From an uncultured Lachnospiraceae bacterium (GTDB lineage Bacteria > Bacillota > Clostridia > Lachnospirales > Lachnospiraceae): a stretch of DNA of 16,545 nucleotides. The notes beneath the pieces were generated by a model. It was not told where the DNA came from. It did no database searches and saw only the letters and a list, made by a program, of their open reading frames with translations. Within the stretch, counting starts at the first letter, position 1, and every line of letters starts with the position of its first letter. Both the position numbers and the translations under genes were made by a program. The stretch is taken from the NCBI GenBank assembly GCA_902767065.1, contig CACXFW010000137.1, positions 1-16,545 of the forward strand, given 5' to 3'. This document shows positions 7,765 to 13,918 of this stretch, piece by piece.

Positions 7765-8712
7765 TTACTCTGTCTCCGGTACAGGCATCAGCAGGGAACG
7801 GGATTCCGGCTTCGCACGGTAATACGCGGGACGGGTCCATTTTTCATGGATTCCGGAATACTTCCAGGTGTTTTTCTCCTCATCATAGGAATGGATGAGC
7901 AGATACTGCCATGCGCTGTCGGCGGCCAGCGCGTCATAGATATAGCGCAGCGGGATCCACTGACGGTTGTGCTTCGGGTTTCCGGAATCTCCCAGGAATA
8001 CCTGATCCGTTTCAGGATGATAATGCCAGATATTGACGTAGTGCCCGGGAGTATCCTGCCAGTACGTGTCATCGTCCTCGCTTGAAATCAGAACGATCGC
8101 TCCAGGGCAATCTGCGATTGCCTTCTGGAAGGCTTTATAGCTTCGGTCCTTGTTTTTGAGCGTTGCAAAAATGCCTGTTCTCTCCAGCGTTTCCACCATA
8201 TAAGGCCAGTCGATGGCACCTGCGCCGTCACCCGGCGCATAATCTGATACCTTGCGCGCAAGCGCGTACATGTCAAGCGGAGAGCATTCATAGGGAGTGA
8301 GAGAGCTGTAGACCCCTGCAAGATCGCACAGGCCGCAGCCAAACACGCTGAACAGTCCTCCGTCAAGCTCTGATTCACACCAGATTCCGGACCAGGGGGC
8401 TTTGCTCTCCCAGGCAACAGGCCCCTGAAGAAAGGTATAGATCCCATCTTCTGCGTGAAGAGCAGGGTCTTCTGTCTGAGGTGCCTGCGATTCTGATTCT
8501 GAATCCGGTTCTGATTCTGCCACAGGCCTCTTCCCGGGTTTCGTCATGCCCTCCGGGGATTCGGTTTCATGGATGGTTTGCTGACTGGTGGTGAGCTCTT
8601 CTGTCATCATCAGCAGACGGTCTGCTTTTTCCCTGTATCGGTACAGGAGAACAAAACTGACTGCGACAAGTGCCAGGATACAGGAGAGAGAGATCGCGAT
8701 CATCCGCCGCAT
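7765..8712 (-). CDS. Membrane-anchored C39-like (papain-fold) cysteine peptidase
   Basis: The protein has 315 residues: a short Arg-rich cytoplasmic start, one transmembrane segment (about 5-24), an acidic Ser/Glu/Pro-rich linker (40-90), then an extracellular domain. That domain has the peptidase C39_2-like layout: FLQ with Q96 as oxyanion residue, GCG with Cys126 as nucleophile (VFGCGLCDLAGVYSSLT), GHYVNIW with His224, and GDSGNP with Asp242. The usual GCGPT is GCGLC here. A conserved middle part (PLDMYALARKVSDYAPGDGAGAIDW) supports a known surface-protein group rather than a bacteriocin-processing ABC transporter domain. The substrate is unknown; peptide or cell-wall-protein cleavage is inferred. 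ATG at 8712 has GGAAGGAG 6 nt upstream. It is divergent from the comEA-like gene. Confidence 0.8.
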   Translation of the reverse strand: MRRMIAISLSCILALVAVSFVLLYRYREKADRLLMMTEELTTSQQTIHETESPEGMTKPGKRPVAESEPDSESESQAPQTEDPALHAEDGIYTFLQGPVAWESKAPWSGIWCESELDGGLFSVFGCGLCDLAGVYSSLTPYECSPLDMYALARKVSDYAPGDGAGAIDWPYMVETLERTGIFATLKNKDRSYKAFQKAIADCPGAIVLISSEDDDTYWQDTPGHYVNIWHYHPETDQVFLGDSGNPKHNRQWIPLRYIYDALAADSAWQYLLIHSYDEEKNTWKYSGIHEKWTRPAYYRAKPESRSLLMPVPETE

Positions 8713-8753
8713 GGGATACTCCTTCCGAAAGAAATAAATGGTATATCCTCGAA

Positions 8754-8783
8754 ACTATAACACTGTTTGCGGGATGATTTCAA
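8754..8783 (-). promoter_or_regulatory. Candidate promoter of the C39-like peptidase gene
   Basis: On the minus strand TTGAAA (plus positions 8778-8783) is followed after 17 bp by TTATAG (8755-8760), or after 18 bp by TATAGT (8754-8759). The start codon is about 42 nt downstream. The -35 box sits in GGGTTGAAATCATCCCGC, nearly repeated at the divergent comEA promoter. Confidence 0.5.
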
Positions 8784-8817
8784 CCCGGCTGCCAGATCCA
8801 TACAGGCCCGGGCGGTG

Positions 8818-8844
8818 GGGCTGGCCGGGATGTGACCTGCAACA
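8818..8844 (+). repeat. Intergenic repeat 'C', copy 2
   Basis: This is the second copy of the 27-base repeat at 5122-5148, with one difference (A for G at the 13th base). It lies in the middle of the 252-nt divergent region between the C39-like peptidase and the comEA-like gene. TACAGGC (8801-8807) precedes it, as in copy 1, but with a longer GC-rich spacer (CCGGGCGGTG). TTGACA follows at 8849-8854 but has no matching -10. Confidence 0.55.
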
Positions 8845-8883
8845 ACCGTTGACATGAATTGTAATAGCGCAAGAGGGAAAGGA

Positions 8884-8913
8884 TTGAAATCCCGCCTCAT
8901 CGTATGTTAAAAT
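8884..8913 (+). promoter_or_regulatory. Candidate promoter of the comEA-like gene
   Basis: TTGAAA (8884-8889) and TAAAAT (8908-8913) are 18 bp apart, with an extended -10 TG at 8905-8906. Transcription would start about 45 nt before the GTG at 8965. The -35 region GGATTGAAATCCCGC closely matches, in opposite orientation, the -35 region of the divergent C39-like promoter. Confidence 0.5.
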
Positions 8914-8964
8914 CAGAAAACGCATGACGGGGCAGACCTGACGCGGACAGTCAGGAGTTGTGCA

Positions 8965-9789
8965 GTGAGAAGATGGAAAAAGATGATTGTGGCCGGTGTA
9001 TGCGCCATGTCAGCTCTTGTGATGGCTGGCTGCGGCAGATCCTCAACGATTCAGGTGACGGGGATCAAACCGGTGCAAAAGGAGACGAAGTCCCAGTCCG
9101 GTCCGGTATGGTCCGGTCCGCAGTCTGAACAGATGCCGGTGCAAAATGGCGAACAGCCCAAAGACCAGGATCCCTCCAGGGATTTATTTCTGGCCGGAAG
9201 CTCTTCAGAAACCGGAACGAATCAGACAGACGAGGCCCGGGATGCTGTCACAAACCAGACCGGTCAGATCGCGGTGTATGTCTGCGGCGCGGTTCAAAAA
9301 CCGGGAGTCTATTATCTTCCGGCAGGATCACGGGTCTGTGATGCGCTTCAGGCGGCACAGGGATTTACACAGCAGGCAGACAGCGAGTGGCTGAATCAGG
9401 CGCAGATTGTTTCCGACGGACAGATGCTGGTCGCTTACACAAAGGATGAGACAGACGCAATGCGGCAGTCATCCGGAAAGATGTCTCTCCAGGATGTATC
9501 CGGATCGGGAAGCGCTCCTGCGATGAATGGAAGTCCCCCTTCCGGAAATACTGCCGGGATGGACAGTGCAGCTTCCGCAGAAGGTGCGGATGCAGGCGGT
9601 CTGGTAAACCTGAATACCGCTTCGAAGGAACAGCTGATGACGCTTCCCGGGATCGGGGAAGCGAAGGCAGATGCGATCATCCGCTACCGTACTGAGTCAG
9701 GATGCTTTGCCTCAACAGAAGATGTGATGAACATCAGTGGAATCAAGAACAGTACTTATGAAAAGATCCGTGACAGACTCACGGTTTAG
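8965..9789 (+). CDS. comEA: ComEA-like DNA-binding lipoprotein (SLBB plus helix-hairpin-helix)
   Basis: The protein has 274 residues. An N-terminal signal ends in a lipobox-like VMAGC (Cys23), suggesting a lipid anchor on the outer face of the membrane instead of the usual uncleaved ComEA helix. A low-complexity Gln/Ser/Pro region (24-100) leads to an SLBB domain (102-158, IAVYVCGAVQKPGVYYLPAG...). A Ser/Gly/Ala linker precedes the C-terminal ComEA-type helix-hairpin-helix domain (213-274): VNLNTASKEQLMTLPGIGEAKADAII and the second hairpin NISGIKNSTYEKI. ComEA binds incoming double-stranded DNA for uptake via ComEC, which lies 4.1 kb downstream. GTG at 8965 follows CAGGAG by 7 nt; an internal ATG at residue 7 has no better SD. 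The function assumes the competence pathway is intact. Confidence 0.9.
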   Translation: MRRWKKMIVAGVCAMSALVMAGCGRSSTIQVTGIKPVQKETKSQSGPVWSGPQSEQMPVQNGEQPKDQDPSRDLFLAGSSSETGTNQTDEARDAVTNQTGQIAVYVCGAVQKPGVYYLPAGSRVCDALQAAQGFTQQADSEWLNQAQIVSDGQMLVAYTKDETDAMRQSSGKMSLQDVSGSGSAPAMNGSPPSGNTAGMDSAASAEGADAGGLVNLNTASKEQLMTLPGIGEAKADAIIRYRTESGCFASTEDVMNISGIKNSTYEKIRDRLTV

Positions 9790-9807
9790 CTGCAAAGATT
9801 ACGATTT

Positions 9808-9972
9808 GTAATTATTCAGCACCTCCTGGAATTGCTCATGATCCAGTCAGATAAGTTTGCTTATCTGACGGATCTGAGCGGTTCCAGGTGGCGGACAAGC
9901 GGTGAAACCGCTCTGTCCGCCCACAGCGAAGAACACGAAGTGTTCTGAGCAATGGGGGTGCTGAATAGTTAC
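9808..9972. mobile_element. 165-bp MITE with GTAA ends and 8-bp target duplication (IS66-like)
   Basis: Terminal inverted repeats GTAATTATTCAGCACC (9808-9823) and GGTGCTGAATAGTTAC (9957-9972) match in 15 of 16 bases, the exception being a T:G pair. They are flanked by perfect direct repeats TACGATTT (9800-9807 and 9973-9980). GTAA termini plus 8-bp duplications are the hallmark of IS66-family elements; no transposase is present, so this is a non-autonomous derivative. Inside are a long hairpin (GATCC-a-GTCAGATAAG-TTTG-CTTATCTGAC-GGATC, 9840-9874), a second (GCGGACA-AGCGGT-GAA-ACCGCT-c-TGTCCGC, 9891-9920) and a third (GAACAC-GAA-GTGTTC, 9931-9945). It separates comEA from the response-regulator gene and could terminate comEA transcription. 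Confidence 0.85.
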
Positions 9973-9980
9973 TACGATTT

Positions 9981-10066
9981 CTTAATTGTACCGTGGAGGA
10001 GATGGCGGGAGTACGGTTTTCTGTTCGCTCCTTTGCCTGGGAGCATTTGGATTATAGAGGGATATC
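9981..10066 (+). other. Leader between the MITE and the response-regulator gene
   Basis: This short region holds a 5-bp stem GCTCC/GGAGC around 10025-10045 and the SD AGAGGG 7 nt before the ATG at 10067. No convincing -35/-10 pair was found, so the response-regulator promoter is not assigned. It may lie in or before the MITE. Confidence 0.3.
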
Positions 10067-10756
10067 ATGCCGAAGAGAGTACTTGTAGTCGACGACGAAA
10101 AACTGATCGTAAAGGGAATCCGCTTCAGTCTGGAGCAGGACGACATGGAGGTTGACACTGCCGGGGACGGAGAGGAAGCAGTGGAGAAAGCCAGGGAAGG
10201 AAATTATGATATCATTCTCCTGGACCTGATGCTTCCAAAACTGGATGGTCTTTCCGCATGTCAGCAGATCCGTGAGTTTTCGGATGTTCCGATCGTCATG
10301 CTGACCGCTAAAGGGGAGGATATGGATAAGATCCTTGGCCTTGAATACGGAGCGGACGATTATATCACGAAGCCGTTCAATATCCTTGAGGTGAAAGCCC
10401 GGATTAAGGCAATCATGCGGAGAACACAAAGCAGGGGACAGCAGGAGATAAGGGGGAGGATCATCGAAGTCGGGGATCTTGTTCTGGACTGTGATGCCAG
10501 AAGAGTGCAGGTATCAGGGCACGAAGTGAATCTGACCGCGAAGGAATTCGATGTCCTGGAGCTGCTTGTCATGAATCCCAATAAAGTATACAGCCGTGAG
10601 AACCTCCTGAACCTTGTCTGGGGCTATGAGTATCCGGGAGATGTGCGGACGGTGGACGTCCATATCAGAAGGCTGCGTGAGAAGATCGAGGCCAATCCTT
10701 CTGATCCGAAGTACGTACATACAAAGTGGGGCGTCGGATACTATTTCCAGCATTAG
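10067..10756 (+). CDS. OmpR/PhoB-family response regulator
   Basis: The protein has 229 residues. The receiver domain (1-118) has acidic pocket D9-D10, phosphoacceptor D53 (DIILLDLMLP), the VMLTAKGED Thr switch and TKPFN with the conserved Lys. The C-terminal winged helix-turn-helix DNA-binding domain (about 130-228) shows LTAKEFDVLELLVMNPNKVYSRENLLNLVWGYEYPGDVRTVDVHIRRLREKIE and ends KWGVGYYFQH. This is the WalR/PhoP/MtrA-like subgroup, so control of envelope genes is plausible but unproven. The SD AGAGGG precedes the ATG. Its kinase partner is the next gene, but the two are separated by an unusually long 331-nt spacer full of repeats. Confidence 0.95.
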   Translation: MPKRVLVVDDEKLIVKGIRFSLEQDDMEVDTAGDGEEAVEKAREGNYDIILLDLMLPKLDGLSACQQIREFSDVPIVMLTAKGEDMDKILGLEYGADDYITKPFNILEVKARIKAIMRRTQSRGQQEIRGRIIEVGDLVLDCDARRVQVSGHEVNLTAKEFDVLELLVMNPNKVYSRENLLNLVWGYEYPGDVRTVDVHIRRLREKIEANPSDPKYVHTKWGVGYYFQH

Positions 10757-11087
10757 GCTCTGCAGCGTTTCTCAGAAACTGCTGAGAATTCGTGATTCTC
10801 TTTGATCCGGCGCCGCCCAAGTCTTTCCTGCTCTGTCAGACCGTCATCCGAACGGATGTTGTCAGGAATCAATGATCGTTTGCAGAGGAGATGAAGATCC
10901 GTTTTATACTGGTTAACGTTAGCACTTTCCAGACGCCAGCGCCGGAAAGCGCTTAGGTTAACCGTAGAATGAATTTCGTTCGTGAGTATAAGATCCGGCC
11001 TGGGCCGGATCTTTCATAATACCTGTATCTGCATGTCCGGTTCCGGAACTGATGATAGACTGTGTGAAAAGACGAGGAGAGCAACGG
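10757..11087. repeat. Repeat- and hairpin-rich spacer between response regulator and kinase
   Basis: Visible parts in order: overlapping hairpins TTCTCAG/CTGAGAA (10769-10788) and GAGAAT/ATTCTC (10784-10800), which share bases and cannot form together; repeat 'A' copy 2 (10845-10875, CATCC-GAAC-GGATG, then AGAGGAG at 10884-10890); a 20-bp imperfect inverted repeat (GGTTAACG...CTTTCC, 10911-10930, with GGAAAGCG...GTTAACC, 10944-10963, 17 of 20 paired); repeat 'B' copy 2 (10968-10989); and a perfect stem AAGATCCGGCC/GGCCGGATCTT (10990-11013) followed by TTTCAT, which may act as an attenuator or terminator. No gene is recognised here. Confidence 0.6.
10990..11016 (+). terminator. Possible attenuator/terminator upstream of the kinase gene
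   Basis: AAGATCCGGCC (10990-11000) and GGCCGGATCTT (11003-11013) are perfect complements separated by TG; the innermost pairs would open to form a loop. The following tail is TTTCAT, shorter than an ideal T-run, so termination may be partial. The kinase gene starts 75 nt downstream. Confidence 0.4.
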
Positions 11088-12542
11088 ATGAATCAGGGAA
11101 GATCCTTAAAAAAGGTTTTTGGAAGCATGCATTTCCGCTTGCTGATCGTTCTGCTTCTGATCGGACTTGTCCCTGTCTTTTTTATGAAAAACGGAATTCT
11201 GAACGGTTTTGAGGACCAGACAGTCTCCATGCGTGCTTCCATGATCCGGGACCAGTGCAGCCGGCTCAGCGCGGATATCATGGACGCGGGATATCTTGCA
11301 GACTTCAGTTCAGATGTCGTGGACAAGGAGCTGAGGCAGATCGCGGAACTGTACAGTGGAAGGGTGATTCTGGTAAACAGCCAGTTTGAGATTATTCTGG
11401 ACACTTATCTTCTGGATGAAGGGAAAACCATCATAGCCCGTGAACTGATTGAGTGCTTCAAGGGAGAGGATACCGATTATTATAACGCGGAGAATGACTT
11501 TATCGAGGTCGTATGTCCGATTAAGGAGGACACGACAAAAGCAGTGGTCGGCGCGTTTATCGTGTCGATCCCGACGACGGATATTATTGTCGCGAGGAGA
11601 AATCTGTCACGAAACGTCCTGATCCTGGAGGTGCTGCTCATCATCCTGATCATCGGCGTATCGTTCTATGCGTCCAGGCTGCTCGTGCGCCCCTTCCGCA
11701 AGGTAACCGCGATGATGAACTCGGGAGGGACAGATTTCCTGACGGACGACATCTCCATGCCGGATTACACGGAGACGGAGCTGTTGTCCGAGGCGTACAA
11801 CCAGATGCGGCACAGACTTCAGGCACAGGAGGAATCCCGGCAGATGTTTGTCTCAAACGTCTCCCATGAACTGAAGACGCCGATGACTTCCATGAAGGTT
11901 CTGTCGGATTCGCTGATCCAGCAGGCTGAATTCGGTGAGGTTCCAAATGAGCTGTACCGGGAGTTTATGGTCGATATCGGGCAGGAGATCGACCGGGAGA
12001 ACAAGATCATTACCGATCTTCTGGATCTGGTGAAGATGGACCGGAATTCCCCCGATCTTCAGATAGAGGAGACGAATATCAATGACCTGATTGCCCTGAT
12101 CCTGAAGAGGCTTCGTCCGATTGCGGCAAAGAGGGGGATTGAGATCGCCCTGGAGAGCTATAAGCCGATCATCGCGCAGGTGGACCAGACGAAATTCACG
12201 CTGGCCATCTCCAACCTGGTGGAGAACGGGATCAAGTATAACAAGGAGAACGGCTGGGTGCACATTTCCCTGAATGTGGATAATACCTACTTCTTTGTTA
12301 AGGTGCAGGATTCCGGAATCGGGATTCCGGAAGCGGATCAGGAGCAGATCTTTGAGCGGTTCTACCGCGTGGACAAGTCACATTCCAGGGAGATCGGAGG
12401 AACGGGGCTTGGGCTTGCGATCACAAAGCAGGCAGTTCTGGTGCATCATGGCGCGATCCGCGTCTACTCCAGGGAAGGAGAGGGAACAACCTTCACGGTG
12501 AGGATTCCTCTGCGCTACTTGGAACAGGGACAGACAGAATGA
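11088..12542 (+). CDS. Membrane sensor histidine kinase (HAMP-HisKA-HATPase)
   Basis: The protein has 484 residues. TM1 is at about 16-33 (RLLIVLLLIGLVPVFF), an extracytoplasmic sensor domain spans about 34-170, and TM2 is at about 175-196 (NVLILEVLLIILIIGVSFYA), followed by HAMP. The HisKA motif is FVSNVSHELKTPMTSMK with phosphoacceptor His260. The ATPase domain has the N box (NLVENGIKYN), G1 (DSGIGIP), F box (FERFYRVD) and G2 (GGTGLGLAI). It pairs with the upstream OmpR-type regulator. ATG at 11088 is preferred to ATG at 11052 because GAGGAG lies 8 nt before it and TM1 then starts near the N-terminus. The layout resembles WalK/MtrB/PhoR-type envelope sensors; the signal is unknown. The lipoprotein gene follows after 30 nt. 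Confidence 0.93.
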   Translation: MNQGRSLKKVFGSMHFRLLIVLLLIGLVPVFFMKNGILNGFEDQTVSMRASMIRDQCSRLSADIMDAGYLADFSSDVVDKELRQIAELYSGRVILVNSQFEIILDTYLLDEGKTIIARELIECFKGEDTDYYNAENDFIEVVCPIKEDTTKAVVGAFIVSIPTTDIIVARRNLSRNVLILEVLLIILIIGVSFYASRLLVRPFRKVTAMMNSGGTDFLTDDISMPDYTETELLSEAYNQMRHRLQAQEESRQMFVSNVSHELKTPMTSMKVLSDSLIQQAEFGEVPNELYREFMVDIGQEIDRENKIITDLLDLVKMDRNSPDLQIEETNINDLIALILKRLRPIAAKRGIEIALESYKPIIAQVDQTKFTLAISNLVENGIKYNKENGWVHISLNVDNTYFFVKVQDSGIGIPEADQEQIFERFYRVDKSHSREIGGTGLGLAITKQAVLVHHGAIRVYSREGEGTTFTVRIPLRYLEQGQTE

Positions 12543-12572
12543 GACACACTCTTTCGTGAGAAAGGATGAAGT

Positions 12573-13598
12573 ATGATCAAAGGAGGCAGAATCCTGATGC
12601 CGGCCAAAAGGGCGGCGCAGCGCGCTTTGAAAGGCAGGGGAGGAATACCTGCCGTGTATCTTCCTGCAATGATTGCGCTGTGCATTCTGCTTCCTGTCTG
12701 CCTTTCCGGATGCAGCAGGCAGGAAGAAGAGCTGACCGATAAACAAAGCTCCGCGAAGGGGGTCTATCGGATCTATTACTCCAATCCGGAGGGAACGGCT
12801 CTGGTCCGCCGTGAATACAAACCGAAAAGTGAAGACTTTGAAGGAATCCTTCATGAGGTGCTGGATGCATTCCGGACTCCTGATACCCCTGACGTCAGGT
12901 CTGCGCTTCCCGGACAGATTACGATTAATTCGACCGTAACCGGCGTCAGCGGGATTGATGTGGATTTTAACGCGGAGTATCTGAGCCTGGATACCATCAC
13001 GGAGCTTCTTCTGCGCGGAGCGCTTGTCAGAACGCTTCTCCAGATGCCGGGTGTGGATACGATCAGGTTTACTGTCGAATCACAAAGCCTGATGATCGGC
13101 GAAGAGGAGATCGGGCCGATGACGGAGGATACCTTCGTGATCCCGACCGGAGCCGGGATCAATTCGTACCGCAATGCCCAGCTGACGCTGTATTTCCCTG
13201 CATCGGACGGGAACTCTGTCTCCAGAGAAAACCGGACGGTATACTATTCTTCCAATCTGAACAAAGAGCGTCTTGTGATTGAGCAGATGTTGAAGGGACC
13301 GCGTACGGAAGGTCTGACTGCGGTGGCGGTCGATGGTACGCTGGTGAAGGATGTCTCGGTCAGCAATGGATTCTGCATCGTTGATTTCAGCGAGGAGATC
13401 AACAGCTCACCGGCTGCAGAGACAGCCGTGAATCCGGAGACAGTGCTTTACGCGTTTACGAACGCAATCATTGATTCGTGCCCTGAGGATCAGATTACGG
13501 GCGTCCGGTTCCGGATTGAGGGATCTTCGGATGTCCGTTTCCGGGATCAGGTGAATCTGGATCAGATTTTCGCACGAGATGCGGAGCTGATCCTGTAG
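12573..13598 (+). CDS. GerMN-domain lipoprotein of the two-component operon
   Basis: The protein has 341 residues and a lipoprotein signal ending LSGC (Cys47). It has two related regions: 66-172 (YRIYYSNPEGTALVRREY...GIDVDFNAEYLSL...VDTIRFTVESQSL) and a clear GerMN domain at 203-318 (LTLYFPASDGN, ERLVIEQMLKGPRTEGLTAVAVDGTLVKDVSVSNGFCIVDFSEEI...ITGVRFRIEG). GerMN domains occur in spore GerM and in actinobacterial LpqB, which acts with the MtrAB two-component system. The same regulator-kinase-GerMN lipoprotein order here suggests an accessory to the kinase on the outer membrane face (inference). ATG at 12573 has AAAGGA 6 nt upstream; ATG at 12597 has a better SD (AAAGGAGG) but with a 10-nt spacer, so the start is uncertain by 8 residues. 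A terminator follows. Confidence 0.85.
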   Translation: MIKGGRILMPAKRAAQRALKGRGGIPAVYLPAMIALCILLPVCLSGCSRQEEELTDKQSSAKGVYRIYYSNPEGTALVRREYKPKSEDFEGILHEVLDAFRTPDTPDVRSALPGQITINSTVTGVSGIDVDFNAEYLSLDTITELLLRGALVRTLLQMPGVDTIRFTVESQSLMIGEEEIGPMTEDTFVIPTGAGINSYRNAQLTLYFPASDGNSVSRENRTVYYSSNLNKERLVIEQMLKGPRTEGLTAVAVDGTLVKDVSVSNGFCIVDFSEEINSSPAAETAVNPETVLYAFTNAIIDSCPEDQITGVRFRIEGSSDVRFRDQVNLDQIFARDAELIL

Positions 13599-13641
13599 TT
13601 GTGTTGCAGATTACAGAATCATAACGAAGAAAAGCCGCAGA

Positions 13642-13697
13642 CCGGCGGACAGGATTCATTGAGATTGCTGAAAATGAAACTGTCCGCCGGCCTTTTT
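13642..13697 (+). terminator. Intrinsic terminator after the GerMN lipoprotein gene
   Basis: CCGGCGGACAG (13642-13652) pairs with CTGTCCGCCGG (13680-13690). An inner TTCATT/AATGAA stem extends the hairpin, and CCTTTTT follows directly. It separates the two-component operon from comEC. Confidence 0.85.
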
Positions 13698-13897
13698 GTA
13701 CCCGGGAAGAATGCCTGTGATATAAAGGAGGCATGAATCATCACATCCTGAATTCTTCTGCCGCTTTGTTGCCGGCCGCCTCAGCCTGGAGCGCAAGGGA
13801 GGGAAGCGAAAGCTGCCGCTTCCAGGCACAGCCTTCTCAGCGGCGGAACTGACTGGGTAAAAGGGATCCGGAACCGGTCCCGGACGGGAGGCAGGCT
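13698..13897 (+). other. Structured leader upstream of comEC
   Basis: About 200 nt without a convincing gene. GCCTGGAGCG (13784-13793) pairs with CGCTTCCAGGC (13817-13827), leaving one bulged base, and encloses AGC-GAAA-GCT (13805-13814), a GNRA-type tetraloop stem. An alternative 7-bp stem GGAAGCG/CGCTTCC (13802-13823) uses the same bases. GGGA-t-CC/GGTCCC lies at about 13863-13881. An ATG at 13733, one base after AAAGGAGG, opens 39 codons in the comEC frame and ends at TGA 13850-13852; the SD is too close for efficient use. No clear promoter was identified. Confidence 0.4.
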
Positions 13898-13918
13898 ATT
13901 CGTTCCTTTATCTATCGT

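Noticed and set aside
8849..8854. Consensus TTGACA as the comEA -35 box
   Set aside because: No -10-like hexamer lies 16-18 bp downstream (sequence there is AGAGGG); the TTGAAA/TAAAAT pair further down fits better.
9808..9972. Riboswitch or conserved ncRNA for the response regulator leader
   Set aside because: Terminal inverted repeats with perfect 8-bp flanking duplications show it is a transposed element; an RNA role could only be secondary.
10891..10956. Small ORF of 21 codons (MKIRFILVNV...) after repeat A in the regulator/kinase spacer
   Set aside because: The GAGGAG directly abuts the ATG with no spacer, and the frame runs through the inverted repeat at 10911-10963; most likely chance.
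11052..11087. Upstream ATG for the histidine kinase (12 more residues)
   Set aside because: No SD before it; GAGGAG is placed correctly for ATG 11088.
13733..13852. 39-codon ORF upstream of comEC in the same frame, ending at TGA
   Set aside because: The SD is only one base from the ATG and the peptide has no recognisable feature. A nonsense-broken longer comEC was considered, but ComEC proteins normally begin near the first hydrophobic helix.
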